This document shows positions 44,598 through 52,838 of a stretch of DNA of 64,000 bases, piece by piece. Origin of the DNA: Microcosmobacter mediterraneus (GTDB taxonomy: Bacteria; Bacteroidota; Bacteroidia; Flavobacteriales; Flavobacteriaceae); contig NZ_JAVRIA010000003.1 of NCBI RefSeq assembly GCF_031846265.1, positions 310,001 through 374,000 on the forward strand, read 5' to 3'. Position 1 is the stretch's first letter. The number at the start of each line of letters is the position of its first letter. The notes below the pieces were generated by a model, which worked only from the letters and a program-made list of their open reading frames with translations, did not search any database and was not told the origin of the DNA. Position numbers and translations under genes: made by a program.

Positions 44598-44831
44598 ATG
44601 ACCACAAATGCATCAAGCGTACTAACGTGTGAAGTTTTTGGACATAATTTTAATCGTTCAAATCCACATGATCCTTCAGAAATTAAATGCTCTGCTTGCA
44701 ACGTAAAAAAACGTTTAGACAAGCATGGAAACTTCAAAGCTCTTCCTTCTCTAAACAAAGAGGTGCATAGAACAGTACGCCAACTTTTTTTATTAAACAG
44801 AAGAAGAAAACGTATATCATTCTCAATCTAA
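44598..44831 (+). CDS. Small CxxFGH/CxxC protein, copy 3
   Basis: A 77-residue basic protein related to the tandem pair at 38.2-38.7 kb. It has LTCEVFGHNFN (C-x4-H) and, 14 residues later, IKCSACNVK (C-x2-C), then KHGNFKALPSLNKEVHRTVRQLFLLNRRRKR, a shortened but alignable linker and basic helix. It is more divergent than copies 1 and 2 from each other. One metal ion could be bound by the Cys3His set. It sits between the MbnP/MbnH-like operon and the suf promoter and appears to be its own unit. Role unknown. Confidence 0.72.
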   Translation: MTTNASSVLTCEVFGHNFNRSNPHDPSEIKCSACNVKKRLDKHGNFKALPSLNKEVHRTVRQLFLLNRRRKRISFSI

Positions 44832-44885
44832 AATCTTAAATTTTAGGTATTGTAGCAATAAAGAAAACTAATACAATTATGTATT

Positions 44886-44906
44886 AATATAATGTTAGGT
44901 TATATT
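44886..44906. promoter_or_regulatory. Inverted repeat overlapping suf promoter (candidate operator)
   Basis: AATATAA (44886-44892) and TTATATT (44900-44906) are perfect 7-bp inverted arms around TGTTAGG. The right arm overlaps the -33 TTG of the suf promoter by two bases, a good position for a repressor. No regulator gene is adjacent, and the arms are pure A/T, so chance cannot be excluded. Confidence 0.45.
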
Positions 44907-44934
44907 GCTTAAGCCTACTTATATCGTATATTTG
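44905..44934 (+). promoter_or_regulatory. Promoter of the suf operon
   Basis: TTG (44905-44907), a 19-base spacer, then TATATTTG (44927-44934) fit TTG-N17-23-TAnnTTTG of Bacteroidota housekeeping sigma factor exactly. It is 32 bases upstream of the sufA start. Confidence 0.72.
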
Positions 44935-44966
44935 CAATCTATTTAGAAAGATTCTAATTATACAGT

Positions 44967-45296
44967 ATGATTAAAGTTTCTGATACAGCCAAAAATAAAG
45001 TCGTTCAGCTTATGAGCGAAGATGGTTTTAACCCTTCAACCGACTACGTTAGAGTTGGCGTAAAAAGTGGAGGGTGTTCTGGACTGTCCTATGATTTAAA
45101 ATTTGACAATGCCCAAATTGAAGGTGATAAAGTGTTTGAAGATAATGGAGTTAAAATCATAGTAGACAAAAAAAGTTTTCTATACTTAATTGGTACAACT
45201 TTAGAATACTCTGGAGGCCTTAATGGCTCTGGTTTTGTATTTAATAATCCTAATGCCAACAGAACCTGTGGTTGTGGCGAATCATTTTCATTATAA
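44967..45296 (+). CDS. sufA: SufA/IscA-type Fe-S cluster assembly protein
   Basis: A 109-residue A-type carrier with the three conserved Cys: VKSGGCSGLSYDL and the terminal NRTCGCGESFSL. A-type proteins accept a cluster from the SufBCD scaffold and hand it to apo-proteins. First gene of the suf operon, 10 bases before sufB, with a well-formed promoter upstream. Confidence 0.94.
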   Translation: MIKVSDTAKNKVVQLMSEDGFNPSTDYVRVGVKSGGCSGLSYDLKFDNAQIEGDKVFEDNGVKIIVDKKSFLYLIGTTLEYSGGLNGSGFVFNNPNANRTCGCGESFSL

Positions 45297-45306
45297 ATTT
45301 TAAAGC

Positions 45307-46755
45307 ATGTCGAAGTACACCGAAGATGACTTACGCGAAGAATTAAAAACCAAGGAATATGAATATGGTTTTTATACAGATATTGAGTCCGAAACATTTC
45401 CAAATGGTTTAAACGAAGATATCGTTAGAGCAATTTCTAAGAAAAAAGAAGAACCAGAATGGATGACTAACTGGCGTTTAGAAGCGTTTAGAGTTTGGCA
45501 AGATATGGAAGAGCCAGAATGGGCTAATGTTCATTACAATAAACCAGATTTCCAAGCCATCTCCTATTATTCTGCACCTAATAGCAAACCAAAATACGAT
45601 AGTTTAGATGAAGTAGATCCTGAGTTACTTGCTACATTTGAGAAGTTAGGTATCTCACTAGACGAGCAAAAAAAATTGGCTGGTGTTGCTATGGACGTTG
45701 TTGTAGATTCAGTATCAGTGGCAACTACTTTTAAAAAGACTTTAGCTGAAAAAGGTATCATTTTTATGAGTATCTCTGAGGCTATTCAGGAATATCCAGA
45801 ACTAGTAAAAAAATATATTGGAACTGTTGTTCCGCAAAAAGATAATTTCTATGCAGCTTTAAATTCTGCAGTATTTAGTGATGGTTCGTTCTGTTACATT
45901 CCTAAAGGTGTGCGTTGCCCAATGGAATTATCTACATATTTTAGAATAAACCAAGCAGGAACAGGACAATTTGAAAGAACACTAGTCATCGCAGACGAAG
46001 GCAGTTATGTAAGTTACCTAGAGGGTTGTACAGCACCAAGTAGAGACGAAAACCAATTGCATGCTGCTGTTGTAGAATTGATTGCTTTAGACGATGCAGA
46101 AATAAAATATTCAACGGTTCAGAATTGGTATCCTGGTAATGCTGAAGGAAAAGGAGGCGTTTTTAACTTTGTAACCAAACGAGGTCTTTGTGAAACAAAT
46201 GCCAAAATTTCTTGGACACAGGTAGAAACAGGTAGTGCTGTAACTTGGAAATATCCGTCTTGTGTACTTAAAGGAAATAACTCAGTTGGAGAGTTTTACT
46301 CCATCGCAGTAACTAATAACTTTCAGCAAGCAGATACAGGTACAAAAATGATTCATCTTGGTAAGAACACTAAGTCTACCATCATTTCTAAAGGTATTTC
46401 TGCTGGGAAATCTCAAAATAGCTACAGAGGACTAGTACAAATTAGCCCAAGAGCAGAAAATGCTCGTAATTTCTCACAATGTGATAGCTTACTTATGGGA
46501 AATGAGTGTGGAGCTCATACATTTCCATACATTGAAGCCAAAAATAAGTCTGCACAAATAGAACACGAGGCCACTACAAGTAAAATTGGTGAAGACCAAA
46601 TATTTTATTGTAATCAAAGAGGTATAGACACCGAAAAAGCTATTGCCTTAATTGTTAATGGCTTCAGCAAAGAAGTACTTAATAAATTACCAATGGAATT
46701 TGCTGTAGAAGCTCAAAAATTATTAGAAATCAGCCTAGAAGGTTCTGTTGGATAA
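45307..46755 (+). CDS. sufB: Fe-S cluster assembly scaffold protein SufB
   Basis: A 482-residue protein, typical SufB length. Recognisable segments: GVAMDVVVDSVSVATTF, AVFSDGSFCYIPKGVRCPMELSTYFRIN, EGCTAPSRDENQLHAAVVEL, and the C-terminal LLMGNECGAHTFPYIEAKN with conserved Cys and acidic residues. SufB forms SufBC2D, on which nascent [Fe-S] clusters are built in the cytosol with sulfide from SufSE. It sits between sufA (10 bases) and a small lipoprotein gene (11 bases). Confidence 0.97.
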   Translation: MSKYTEDDLREELKTKEYEYGFYTDIESETFPNGLNEDIVRAISKKKEEPEWMTNWRLEAFRVWQDMEEPEWANVHYNKPDFQAISYYSAPNSKPKYDSLDEVDPELLATFEKLGISLDEQKKLAGVAMDVVVDSVSVATTFKKTLAEKGIIFMSISEAIQEYPELVKKYIGTVVPQKDNFYAALNSAVFSDGSFCYIPKGVRCPMELSTYFRINQAGTGQFERTLVIADEGSYVSYLEGCTAPSRDENQLHAAVVELIALDDAEIKYSTVQNWYPGNAEGKGGVFNFVTKRGLCETNAKISWTQVETGSAVTWKYPSCVLKGNNSVGEFYSIAVTNNFQQADTGTKMIHLGKNTKSTIISKGISAGKSQNSYRGLVQISPRAENARNFSQCDSLLMGNECGAHTFPYIEAKNKSAQIEHEATTSKIGEDQIFYCNQRGIDTEKAIALIVNGFSKEVLNKLPMEFAVEAQKLLEISLEGSVG

Positions 46756-46766
46756 AATCAGTTATT

Positions 46767-47189
46767 ATGAAAAAAATCAATCTTATCTTATTATTAGCCT
46801 TAGTAATGCTTGCTTGTAAAAGCGAATCTAAAACTGAAACTGTTAATCTTGAAGAAAATAGAGCAAAATCTTATAATCAAGAAGATGGTTTAATTACAAT
46901 ATCAGGTAAATTTTTCTATGATGAAGTTAAGAATGCAGCCATCATTCAGAAAAATAATAATACAGTCTATGGTGTAGTTGTAGATGACAATATGAAATTA
47001 CTTAATGAGCAAGTAAAACCATTAAAAATTAACACCTATGATATGGTACCTGTTACTGTACGTGTTAAACGATTTGAAAAACCAGAAAACGAGGAAGGCT
47101 GGCCATATAGAGTTGAGATTAAAGATATTTTAAAAATAGAAAAACCGTCAACAGAAGAAGAAGACGTTATTAAAATAGGAACAGAATAA
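46767..47189 (+). CDS. Small lipoprotein embedded between sufB and sufC
   Basis: A 140-residue protein with a lipoprotein signal (LLLALVMLACKSES). The mature part is beta-rich (GLITISGKFFYDEVKNAAIIQ, VYGVVVDDNMKLLNEQVKP, MVPVTVRVKRFEKPENEEGWPYRVEIKDIL) and looks like a small OB- or sandwich-type domain; I do not recognise a family. It is 11 bases after sufB and 2 bases before sufC, so it is translated with the Fe-S machinery although it is predicted to be exported. No Cys besides the lipobox, so it is unlikely to hold a cluster itself. Confidence 0.75.
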   Translation: MKKINLILLLALVMLACKSESKTETVNLEENRAKSYNQEDGLITISGKFFYDEVKNAAIIQKNNNTVYGVVVDDNMKLLNEQVKPLKINTYDMVPVTVRVKRFEKPENEEGWPYRVEIKDILKIEKPSTEEEDVIKIGTE

Positions 47190-47191
47190 CT

Positions 47192-47944
47192 ATGCTAAAA
47201 ATAAAAAACTTACACGCTAGTGTAGAAGATAAAAGTATTTTAAGAGGAATCAATCTTGAGGTGAAACCAGGTGAAATACATGCTATAATGGGACCTAACG
47301 GATCAGGTAAAAGTACGCTTGCCTCAGTAATTGCTGGAAAAGAAGAATATGAGGTAGACGATGGGGAAATATTACTAAATGATGAGAACATTGATGAGTT
47401 AGCAGCAGAAGAACGTGCTCACAAAGGCATCTTTTTATCGTTTCAATATCCTGTGGAAATTCCTGGAGTTAGTGTTACTAATTTCATGAAAACTGCAATT
47501 AATGAAACTCGTAAAGCGAGAGGATTAGAAGATATGCCAGCCAATGAAATGCTAAAACTCATACGTGAAAAATCTGAACTCTTAGAAATTGACCGTAAGT
47601 TTTTATCACGTTCATTAAATGAAGGATTTTCAGGTGGTGAGAAAAAGCGTAATGAAATTTTTCAAATGGCAATGCTTGAGCCTAAACTTGCAATTTTAGA
47701 TGAAACAGACTCTGGTTTAGATATTGATGCCTTACGTATTGTAGCTAATGGTGTTAACAAACTAAAGACTAAAGATAATGCAGTCATAGTAATTACTCAT
47801 TATCAACGCCTTTTAGATTATATCGTGCCAGATTATGTACATGTTTTACATGAAGGACGTATCGTTAAGTCTGGATCTGCGGAATTAGCTCATGAACTTG
47901 AAGCTAAAGGTTACGATTGGATTAAAGAGGAAGTTAGCGCATAA
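47192..47944 (+). CDS. sufC: Fe-S cluster assembly ATPase SufC
   Basis: A 250-residue ABC-type ATPase with Walker A GPNGSGKSTL, the SufC-type signature region SRSLNEGFSGGEKKRNE, Walker B LAILDETDSGLDIDAL and H-loop ITHYQR. The Asp/Glu pattern after Walker B (DETDSGLD) is characteristic of SufC rather than a transporter. It drives conformational change in SufBCD. A hairpin repeat lies between it and sufD. Confidence 0.97.
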   Translation: MLKIKNLHASVEDKSILRGINLEVKPGEIHAIMGPNGSGKSTLASVIAGKEEYEVDDGEILLNDENIDELAAEERAHKGIFLSFQYPVEIPGVSVTNFMKTAINETRKARGLEDMPANEMLKLIREKSELLEIDRKFLSRSLNEGFSGGEKKRNEIFQMAMLEPKLAILDETDSGLDIDALRIVANGVNKLKTKDNAVIVITHYQRLLDYIVPDYVHVLHEGRIVKSGSAELAHELEAKGYDWIKEEVSA

Positions 47945-47969
47945 CCTTAGATTGTTTAAAATTAAAGAG

Positions 47970-47989
47970 ATTCCTGCCTTCGCAGGAAT
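47970..47989. repeat. REP-like hairpin in suf operon
   Basis: ATTCCTGC (47970-47977) and GCAGGAAT (47982-47989) are perfect inverted arms around CTTC, followed by GAC. The sequence matches the widely scattered intergenic type ATTCCTGCCTTCGCAGGAAT(GACA). It is GC-richer than its surroundings and falls exactly in the sufC-sufD gap. There is no second copy in this window. Confidence 0.6.
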
Positions 47990-47998
47990 GACAGAAAT

Positions 47999-49312
47999 AT
48001 GGAACTAAAAGATAAACTAATATCATCATTTCTTGCCTTTGAAAATCAGGTAAATGTCGATACTCCTATTCACGATATTAGAAGTGAAGCTATAAAAGCT
48101 TTTGAAACGCAAGGGTTTCCTACTAAAAAACAAGAAGCCTGGAAGTACACCTCTTTAAATACAGTTTTAAAAGAAGATTATAGCCTTTTCCCAAAAGAAG
48201 AAAATGCTATCGAGTATAAAGATGTAAAACGCTTCTTTATTCATGATATTGATTCTTACAAAATCGTATTTGTAGATGGTAAATACTCCTCGCATTTATC
48301 TGAGACCACACATGATGGTATAGATGTATGCTTAATGTCTGCTGCTCTTAACAAACCTAAGTATCGCATTGTAATTGAAAATTATTTTAATAAAATTGCG
48401 ACAGAAGACAGTTTATCGTCTTTAAATACAGCATTCTCAAGTGAAGGCGCATATATTCATATAACCAAAGGAAAATTAGTTGAAAAACCAATACAGGTTA
48501 TTCATTTTACAACAGGTCATGAAGATGCCTTAATGCTACAACCAAGAAATTTAATTGTAGTCGATGAAAATGCTCATGTACAAATCATTGAACGCCATCA
48601 AAGTTTAACAGAAAATGCTGTTTTAACCAATAGTGTTACTGAAATTTTCGCAAACAAAAGAGCTATTGTAGACTATTATAAAATTCAGAACGATAATCAA
48701 TATGCATCTTTAATTGATCATACATTTATTAATCAAAAAAGAGAAAGTCATGTTTCTGTGCACACCTTCTCTTTTGGAGGAAAGCTCGTTAGAAATAATC
48801 TTAACTTCTTTCAGAATGGAGAACGCATAGACTCCACAATGAAAGGGATAACAATTATTGGAGACAAGCAACATGTAGACCATAATACCTTAGTGCATCA
48901 TATAGAACCTAATTGCGAAAGTCACCAAGATTATAAAGGTATTTTTGAAGATAAATCTACAGGAGTTTTTAACGGTAAAGTAGTGGTTGAAAAAGAAGCT
49001 CAAAAAACCAATGCGTTTCAGGCTAACAACAATATATTATTAAATGATAAGGCTACAATTAACACCAAGCCTCAATTAGAAATTTTTGCAGACGATGTTA
49101 AATGTTCTCATGGGTGTACTATTGGTCAACTAGATGAGAGTGCTATGTTTTATTTACGCTCTAGAGGTATTCCAGAAAAAGAAGCTAAAGGTTTATTAAT
49201 GTTTGCATTTGCTAGTAATGTTTTAGATAGTGTTAAAATTCCTGAGATAAAACAACGCATTACAAAAATTATTGCCAATAAATTAGGTGTAAATATTGGA
49301 TTTGATCTCTAA
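47999..49312 (+). CDS. sufD: Fe-S cluster assembly protein SufD
   Basis: A 437-residue SufD with the family C-terminal core: HVDHNTLVHHIEPNCESHQDYKG, FNGKVVVEKEAQKTNAFQ, and DDVKCSHGCTIGQLDESAMFYLRSRGI. The conserved His/Cys residues lie at the SufB-SufD interface. The N-terminal third (about 1-120) is variable helical sequence. It is preceded by a 54-bp gap that contains the REP-like hairpin, unlike the tight spacing elsewhere in the operon, and followed by sufS after 36 bases. Confidence 0.95.
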   Translation: MELKDKLISSFLAFENQVNVDTPIHDIRSEAIKAFETQGFPTKKQEAWKYTSLNTVLKEDYSLFPKEENAIEYKDVKRFFIHDIDSYKIVFVDGKYSSHLSETTHDGIDVCLMSAALNKPKYRIVIENYFNKIATEDSLSSLNTAFSSEGAYIHITKGKLVEKPIQVIHFTTGHEDALMLQPRNLIVVDENAHVQIIERHQSLTENAVLTNSVTEIFANKRAIVDYYKIQNDNQYASLIDHTFINQKRESHVSVHTFSFGGKLVRNNLNFFQNGERIDSTMKGITIIGDKQHVDHNTLVHHIEPNCESHQDYKGIFEDKSTGVFNGKVVVEKEAQKTNAFQANNNILLNDKATINTKPQLEIFADDVKCSHGCTIGQLDESAMFYLRSRGIPEKEAKGLLMFAFASNVLDSVKIPEIKQRITKIIANKLGVNIGFDL

Positions 49313-49348
49313 GTATTAAATGATATTATTTCTAAAGGTTATTTAACC

Positions 49349-50563
49349 ATGTTCAACGTTGAAAACATAAGAAAAGACTTTCCGATTCTACAACGAAAAG
49401 TTAATGGAAAACCTTTAGTCTATTTTGATAATGCAGCTACAGGGCAAACACCACAACTCGTTATTGATGTAATAGCAAACTATTATCAAAATTACAATTC
49501 CAACATACATAGAGGTGTGCACAGTTTAAGCCAAGAGGCTACAGATGCTTATGAAGCTTCGCGTAAAATAATTCAAAACCATTTTAACGCTAAAGAGGCC
49601 TATGAAATCATCTTAACTTCTGGTACTACGCATAGTATTAATTTAGTTGCTAACGGTTTCAGAACATTATTAACAAAAGGTGATGAAATTATCGTTTCTG
49701 CTATGGAGCATCATAGTAACATTGTACCATGGCAAATGCTCTGCGAAGCAACAGGAGCAGAGTTAAAAGTTATACCTATGAATATAGAGGGCGAATTAGT
49801 CCTATCTAACTATGATAATATCCTTTCAGATAAAACAAAACTTGTTTTTGTAAATCATATTTCGAATGCATTAGGCACTATAAATCCGATTAAGACCATT
49901 ATTAAAAAAGCACATCTATTTGGTGCAGCTGTGTTAATTGATGGTGCCCAAGCTTGTCCGCATTTAATACCAGATGTTCAAGATTTAGATGTCGATTTTT
50001 ATGTCGCATCTGCGCATAAAATGTGTGGTCCAACAGGAGTTGGCATGCTTTACGGAAAGGAAGAATGGCTTAAAAAATTACCACCTTATCAAGGTGGTGG
50101 TGAAATGATTGCTGAAGTTTCTTTTAATAAAACAACTTATGCAGATTTACCTCATAAGTTTGAAGCTGGCACACCTAATATCGCAGGTGTTATTGCTTTT
50201 GGTGCTGCAATCAATTATATGAATTCTATTGGATTTAAAGCTATAGAAGTCTATGAAAATGAGCTTTTAGATTATGCTACAACTCAATTACTTGGCATAG
50301 ATGGCTTAACGATTTACGGAACCTCTAAAAACAAAACTTCAGTAATTTCATTTAATTTAGATGGTATTCATCCTTATGATGTTGGAACCCTTTTAGATAA
50401 AATGGGAATCGCAGTGCGTACTGGTCATCATTGCGCACAACCTATTATGGATTTCTACAATATTCCTGGTACTATTAGGGCATCATTTGCATTCTACAAC
50501 ACTAAAGAAGAAATTGACAACTTAGTTGAAGGTGTTAAAAAAGCACAGTTAATGTTGCAATAA
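49349..50563 (+). CDS. sufS: Cysteine desulfurase SufS
   Basis: A 404-residue PLP enzyme: Lys224 in ASAHKMCGPTGVGMLYG binds PLP, Cys362 in RTGHHCAQP is the persulfide Cys, and HRGVHSLSQEAT and DGAQACPH are typical of type II desulfurases. It converts cysteine to alanine and loads sulfur on itself, then to SufE (encoded four genes on). The short active-site loop (Cys within HHCAQ) marks it as SufS/CsdA type rather than IscS. Confidence 0.97.
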   Translation: MFNVENIRKDFPILQRKVNGKPLVYFDNAATGQTPQLVIDVIANYYQNYNSNIHRGVHSLSQEATDAYEASRKIIQNHFNAKEAYEIILTSGTTHSINLVANGFRTLLTKGDEIIVSAMEHHSNIVPWQMLCEATGAELKVIPMNIEGELVLSNYDNILSDKTKLVFVNHISNALGTINPIKTIIKKAHLFGAAVLIDGAQACPHLIPDVQDLDVDFYVASAHKMCGPTGVGMLYGKEEWLKKLPPYQGGGEMIAEVSFNKTTYADLPHKFEAGTPNIAGVIAFGAAINYMNSIGFKAIEVYENELLDYATTQLLGIDGLTIYGTSKNKTSVISFNLDGIHPYDVGTLLDKMGIAVRTGHHCAQPIMDFYNIPGTIRASFAFYNTKEEIDNLVEGVKKAQLMLQ

Positions 50564-50628
50564 AAGATAACTCTGGCATTTGTATTAGCTTGTTTAATAA
50601 TTACCTTTAACGGAAAATAAACTTTATT

Positions 50629-51273
50629 ATGAACTTAAAATTTTCAGTTATTCTTATTTGCTTAATGTTTATAACATCATGCGATAAAGAACCTAAAGAT
50701 TTAACATTATACGTCTCTGGAAAAACTACTGATTGTAGTGCTTCTGAATCGCCTTGTTTAAAAATAAAAACAGATCTTAACGATAGCTGGACTGTTTATT
50801 CTGGAGAAATCATAGGTTTTTCTCATGAAATAGATCAAGATTTTACTCTAAAAGTTAAACCTGTCGATAATACTGAACATATTTTCAATGGAGATTTCGA
50901 ACTTATTGAGCTTATAAACCAACATAAATCGCCTTTAGAACTTGGAGAAGGTTCATGGAATGTATTCTTTGTTCAAGAAATTGAGTCCTTTGACAGAGCA
51001 CCTTTTTTAACCATTACAGAGGACCAAACTAGCATTCACGGAAGTACAGGATGTAATAAATTCAAATCTTCTCTTCAAGCAGAGCGAGGTTCCTTTGCTA
51101 TAGGAGATGTAGCATTAACTAAAATGGCATGTCCTAATCCAGACGTTGAAACTTCTTTTGTAAAAATGCTACAAAAAAGTTCAACATACGAGATTTTAGA
51201 TGACACCTTGCATTTACTCGCCGAAGATGGAACTATTTTAGTAAAAGCCAAACATCTAAATGTTAGGCAATAA
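50629..51273 (+). CDS. DUF4377 + META domain lipoprotein
   Basis: A 214-residue lipoprotein (FITSC lipobox). Residues about 25-90 resemble DUF4377 (YVSGKTTDCSASESPCLKIK). Residues about 105-210 are a META/HslJ-like domain: EGSWNVFFV, ITEDQTSIHGSTGCNKFKSS, and LTKMACPNP, with conserved Cys pairs likely to form disulfides. HslJ-type proteins protect outer membranes in some bacteria; here the function is unknown. It lies within the suf operon between sufS and sufE. Confidence 0.84.
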   Translation: MNLKFSVILICLMFITSCDKEPKDLTLYVSGKTTDCSASESPCLKIKTDLNDSWTVYSGEIIGFSHEIDQDFTLKVKPVDNTEHIFNGDFELIELINQHKSPLELGEGSWNVFFVQEIESFDRAPFLTITEDQTSIHGSTGCNKFKSSLQAERGSFAIGDVALTKMACPNPDVETSFVKMLQKSSTYEILDDTLHLLAEDGTILVKAKHLNVRQ

Positions 51274-51319
51274 AATTTTGGCTTCATTTTTGAAAATGCT
51301 ATTATAAAACACTGCAACT

Positions 51320-51826
51320 ATGAAACTAATATTAAGTCTATTGAGTATTCTTCTTTTAACAAAAGAGTGTGATCAGAAAAAAAATGAGACACCATCTAAT
51401 AGTTCAACTACAGAGCAAGTAGTTGTCACAGAAGACATGATAACCAATGCACGTATGCAGACAAGCACAACTGTTTACTATGAAGCAAGCACACGTGGTT
51501 TTTATGAAAAAGTTTGGGTAACTAAGGACTCTTTATATACTACTAAAGATCGAGCAAATAAAGATGTTAATCGCTATGCATGTTCACAGCAAGATTGGGA
51601 TGAGCTTATGCTAGCTATGAAAGAAGTTACGTTAGGTACGCTCAATGATATTGATATTCCTTCCAAAGCTTTTCAATATGATGGTGCAGCTATGGCAACT
51701 TTAAAAATACAAGAAGATGATGCCATTTACAGCTCGCCAATTTTTGATCATGGTAATCCTCCAAAACAGTTAAGTAACTTGGTTAAAAAAGTGTTATACC
51801 TTAAAGAAATGGCAGAAAAACAGTAA
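51320..51826 (+). CDS. Hypothetical exported/lipoprotein-like protein in suf operon
   Basis: A 168-residue protein with a short hydrophobic N-terminus (MKLILSLLSILLLTKECDQ) that could be a lipoprotein signal with an atypical lipobox (TKEC), followed by a Ser/Thr/Glu linker. The mature part (ARMQTSTTVYYEASTRGFYEKVWVTKDSL, SKAFQYDGAAMATLKIQEDDAIYSSPIFDHGN) is unassigned. It has the spacing of a co-transcribed gene, 46 bases after the META gene and 30 before sufE. Confidence 0.65.
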   Translation: MKLILSLLSILLLTKECDQKKNETPSNSSTTEQVVVTEDMITNARMQTSTTVYYEASTRGFYEKVWVTKDSLYTTKDRANKDVNRYACSQQDWDELMLAMKEVTLGTLNDIDIPSKAFQYDGAAMATLKIQEDDAIYSSPIFDHGNPPKQLSNLVKKVLYLKEMAEKQ

Positions 51827-51856
51827 GTAAATTGTAATTTTGCACAAAGATTTAAT

Positions 51857-52279
51857 ATGACGATAGAGGCGATACAAAATGAAATAATTGATGAGTTTTC
51901 AATGTTTGAAGACTGGGAAGAACGTTATCAATACATGATTGATCTTGGTAAGACTTTACCACTAATTGATGAGAAATACAAACTAGATACCAATCTAATA
52001 AAAGGCTGCCAAAGTAAGGTTTGGGTGCATGCAGAAATGGATAATGATACAGTGCGTTTTACTGCAGATAGTGATGCTATAATTACAAAAGGTATTATTG
52101 CTATATTAATTAGAGTTTTTTCTAATCAGCATCCACAAAACATTATTGAAGCTAATACCGAATTCATTGATAAAATAGGTCTTAAAGAGCATCTGTCTCC
52201 AACAAGAGCCAACGGTCTTGTAAACATGGTTAAGCAGCTAAAATTGTATGCCATTGCCTACCAAACACAACTAAATTAA
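51857..52279 (+). CDS. sufE: SufE sulfur acceptor
   Basis: A 140-residue protein with the sulfur-accepting Cys51 in IKGCQSKVWVHAEM, the same position as in well-studied SufE, and ITKGIIAILIRVFSNQ and LSPTRANGLVNMVKQLK as in the family. It takes persulfide sulfur from SufS and passes it to SufB. A TAATTTTG at 51835-51842 is a possible internal promoter -7 element. The DUF59 gene follows with a 1-base gap. Confidence 0.95.
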   Translation: MTIEAIQNEIIDEFSMFEDWEERYQYMIDLGKTLPLIDEKYKLDTNLIKGCQSKVWVHAEMDNDTVRFTADSDAIITKGIIAILIRVFSNQHPQNIIEANTEFIDKIGLKEHLSPTRANGLVNMVKQLKLYAIAYQTQLN

Positions 52280-52280
52280 T

Positions 52281-52607
52281 ATGAGTGATACAGTTATAGA
52301 CACCGAAGCATTAGGTGAAAAAATAGTACGAGTTTTAAAAACTATTTATGATCCAGAAATACCAGTAGACATCTATGAATTAGGTCTCATTTATGATGTT
52401 TTGGTCAATGAGGATTACGATGTAAAAATATTAATGACTTTAACGTCTCCTAATTGTCCTGTTGCAGAAACTCTTCCTTTAGAGGTTGAAGAAAAAGTAA
52501 AGTCGCTGGATGCTGTTAACAATGCAGAAGTAGAAATAACATTTGATCCTCCTTGGTCTCAAGATCTTATGAGTGAAGAAGCGAAGCTAGAACTTGGTAT
52601 GCTTTAG
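52281..52607 (+). CDS. DUF59 (MIP18/SufT-type) Fe-S assembly protein
   Basis: A 108-residue protein of the DUF59 family: YDPEIPVDIYELGLIYDV and the conserved Cys59 in LTSPNCPVAETLPLEV, ending EITFDPPWSQDLMSEEAKLELGML. Related proteins (SufT, PaaD, MIP18/Cia2) help mature Fe-S proteins. One base separates it from sufE, so it is the last clear member of the suf operon; a hairpin follows. Confidence 0.9.
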   Translation: MSDTVIDTEALGEKIVRVLKTIYDPEIPVDIYELGLIYDVLVNEDYDVKILMTLTSPNCPVAETLPLEVEEKVKSLDAVNNAEVEITFDPPWSQDLMSEEAKLELGML

Positions 52608-52639
52608 CAGAAATAAATGTTTACATAGTTTCAATAAAA

Positions 52640-52666
52640 AAAGCCTCGATGGTTAGTCGAGACTTT
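52640..52666 (+). terminator. Candidate terminator of suf operon
   Basis: AAAGCCTCGA (52640-52649) pairs with TCGAGACTTT (52657-52666) with one C-A mismatch around a 7-base loop, 33 bases after the DUF59 stop. The T-run after the stem is short, so efficiency may be modest. Confidence 0.55.
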
Positions 52667-52838
52667 AATGTTGTGGTTTTAGGTTTTGACCTTTATAAAC
52701 AAACTCAAAAAAGCAATGATGAACAATATAGTGAACAAAGGTCATATCAAATATGATAAAAATTATCGTATTTTCAAAGTATAGAATCCCTTTTTAACTG
52801 CAAAAACCTAACTACAACGTTATAGTAATTAATCGCTT

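Noticed and set aside
44644..44662. GTTCAAATCC-like stretch resembling a tRNA T-arm
   Set aside because: It is inside the small Cys/His gene and no acceptor or anticodon arm can be formed around it; no other tRNA-like cloverleaf was noticed in the window.
52667..52838. Hidden gene or small RNA in the 172 bp before aat
   Set aside because: No start/stop frame of useful length and no clear structure were seen.
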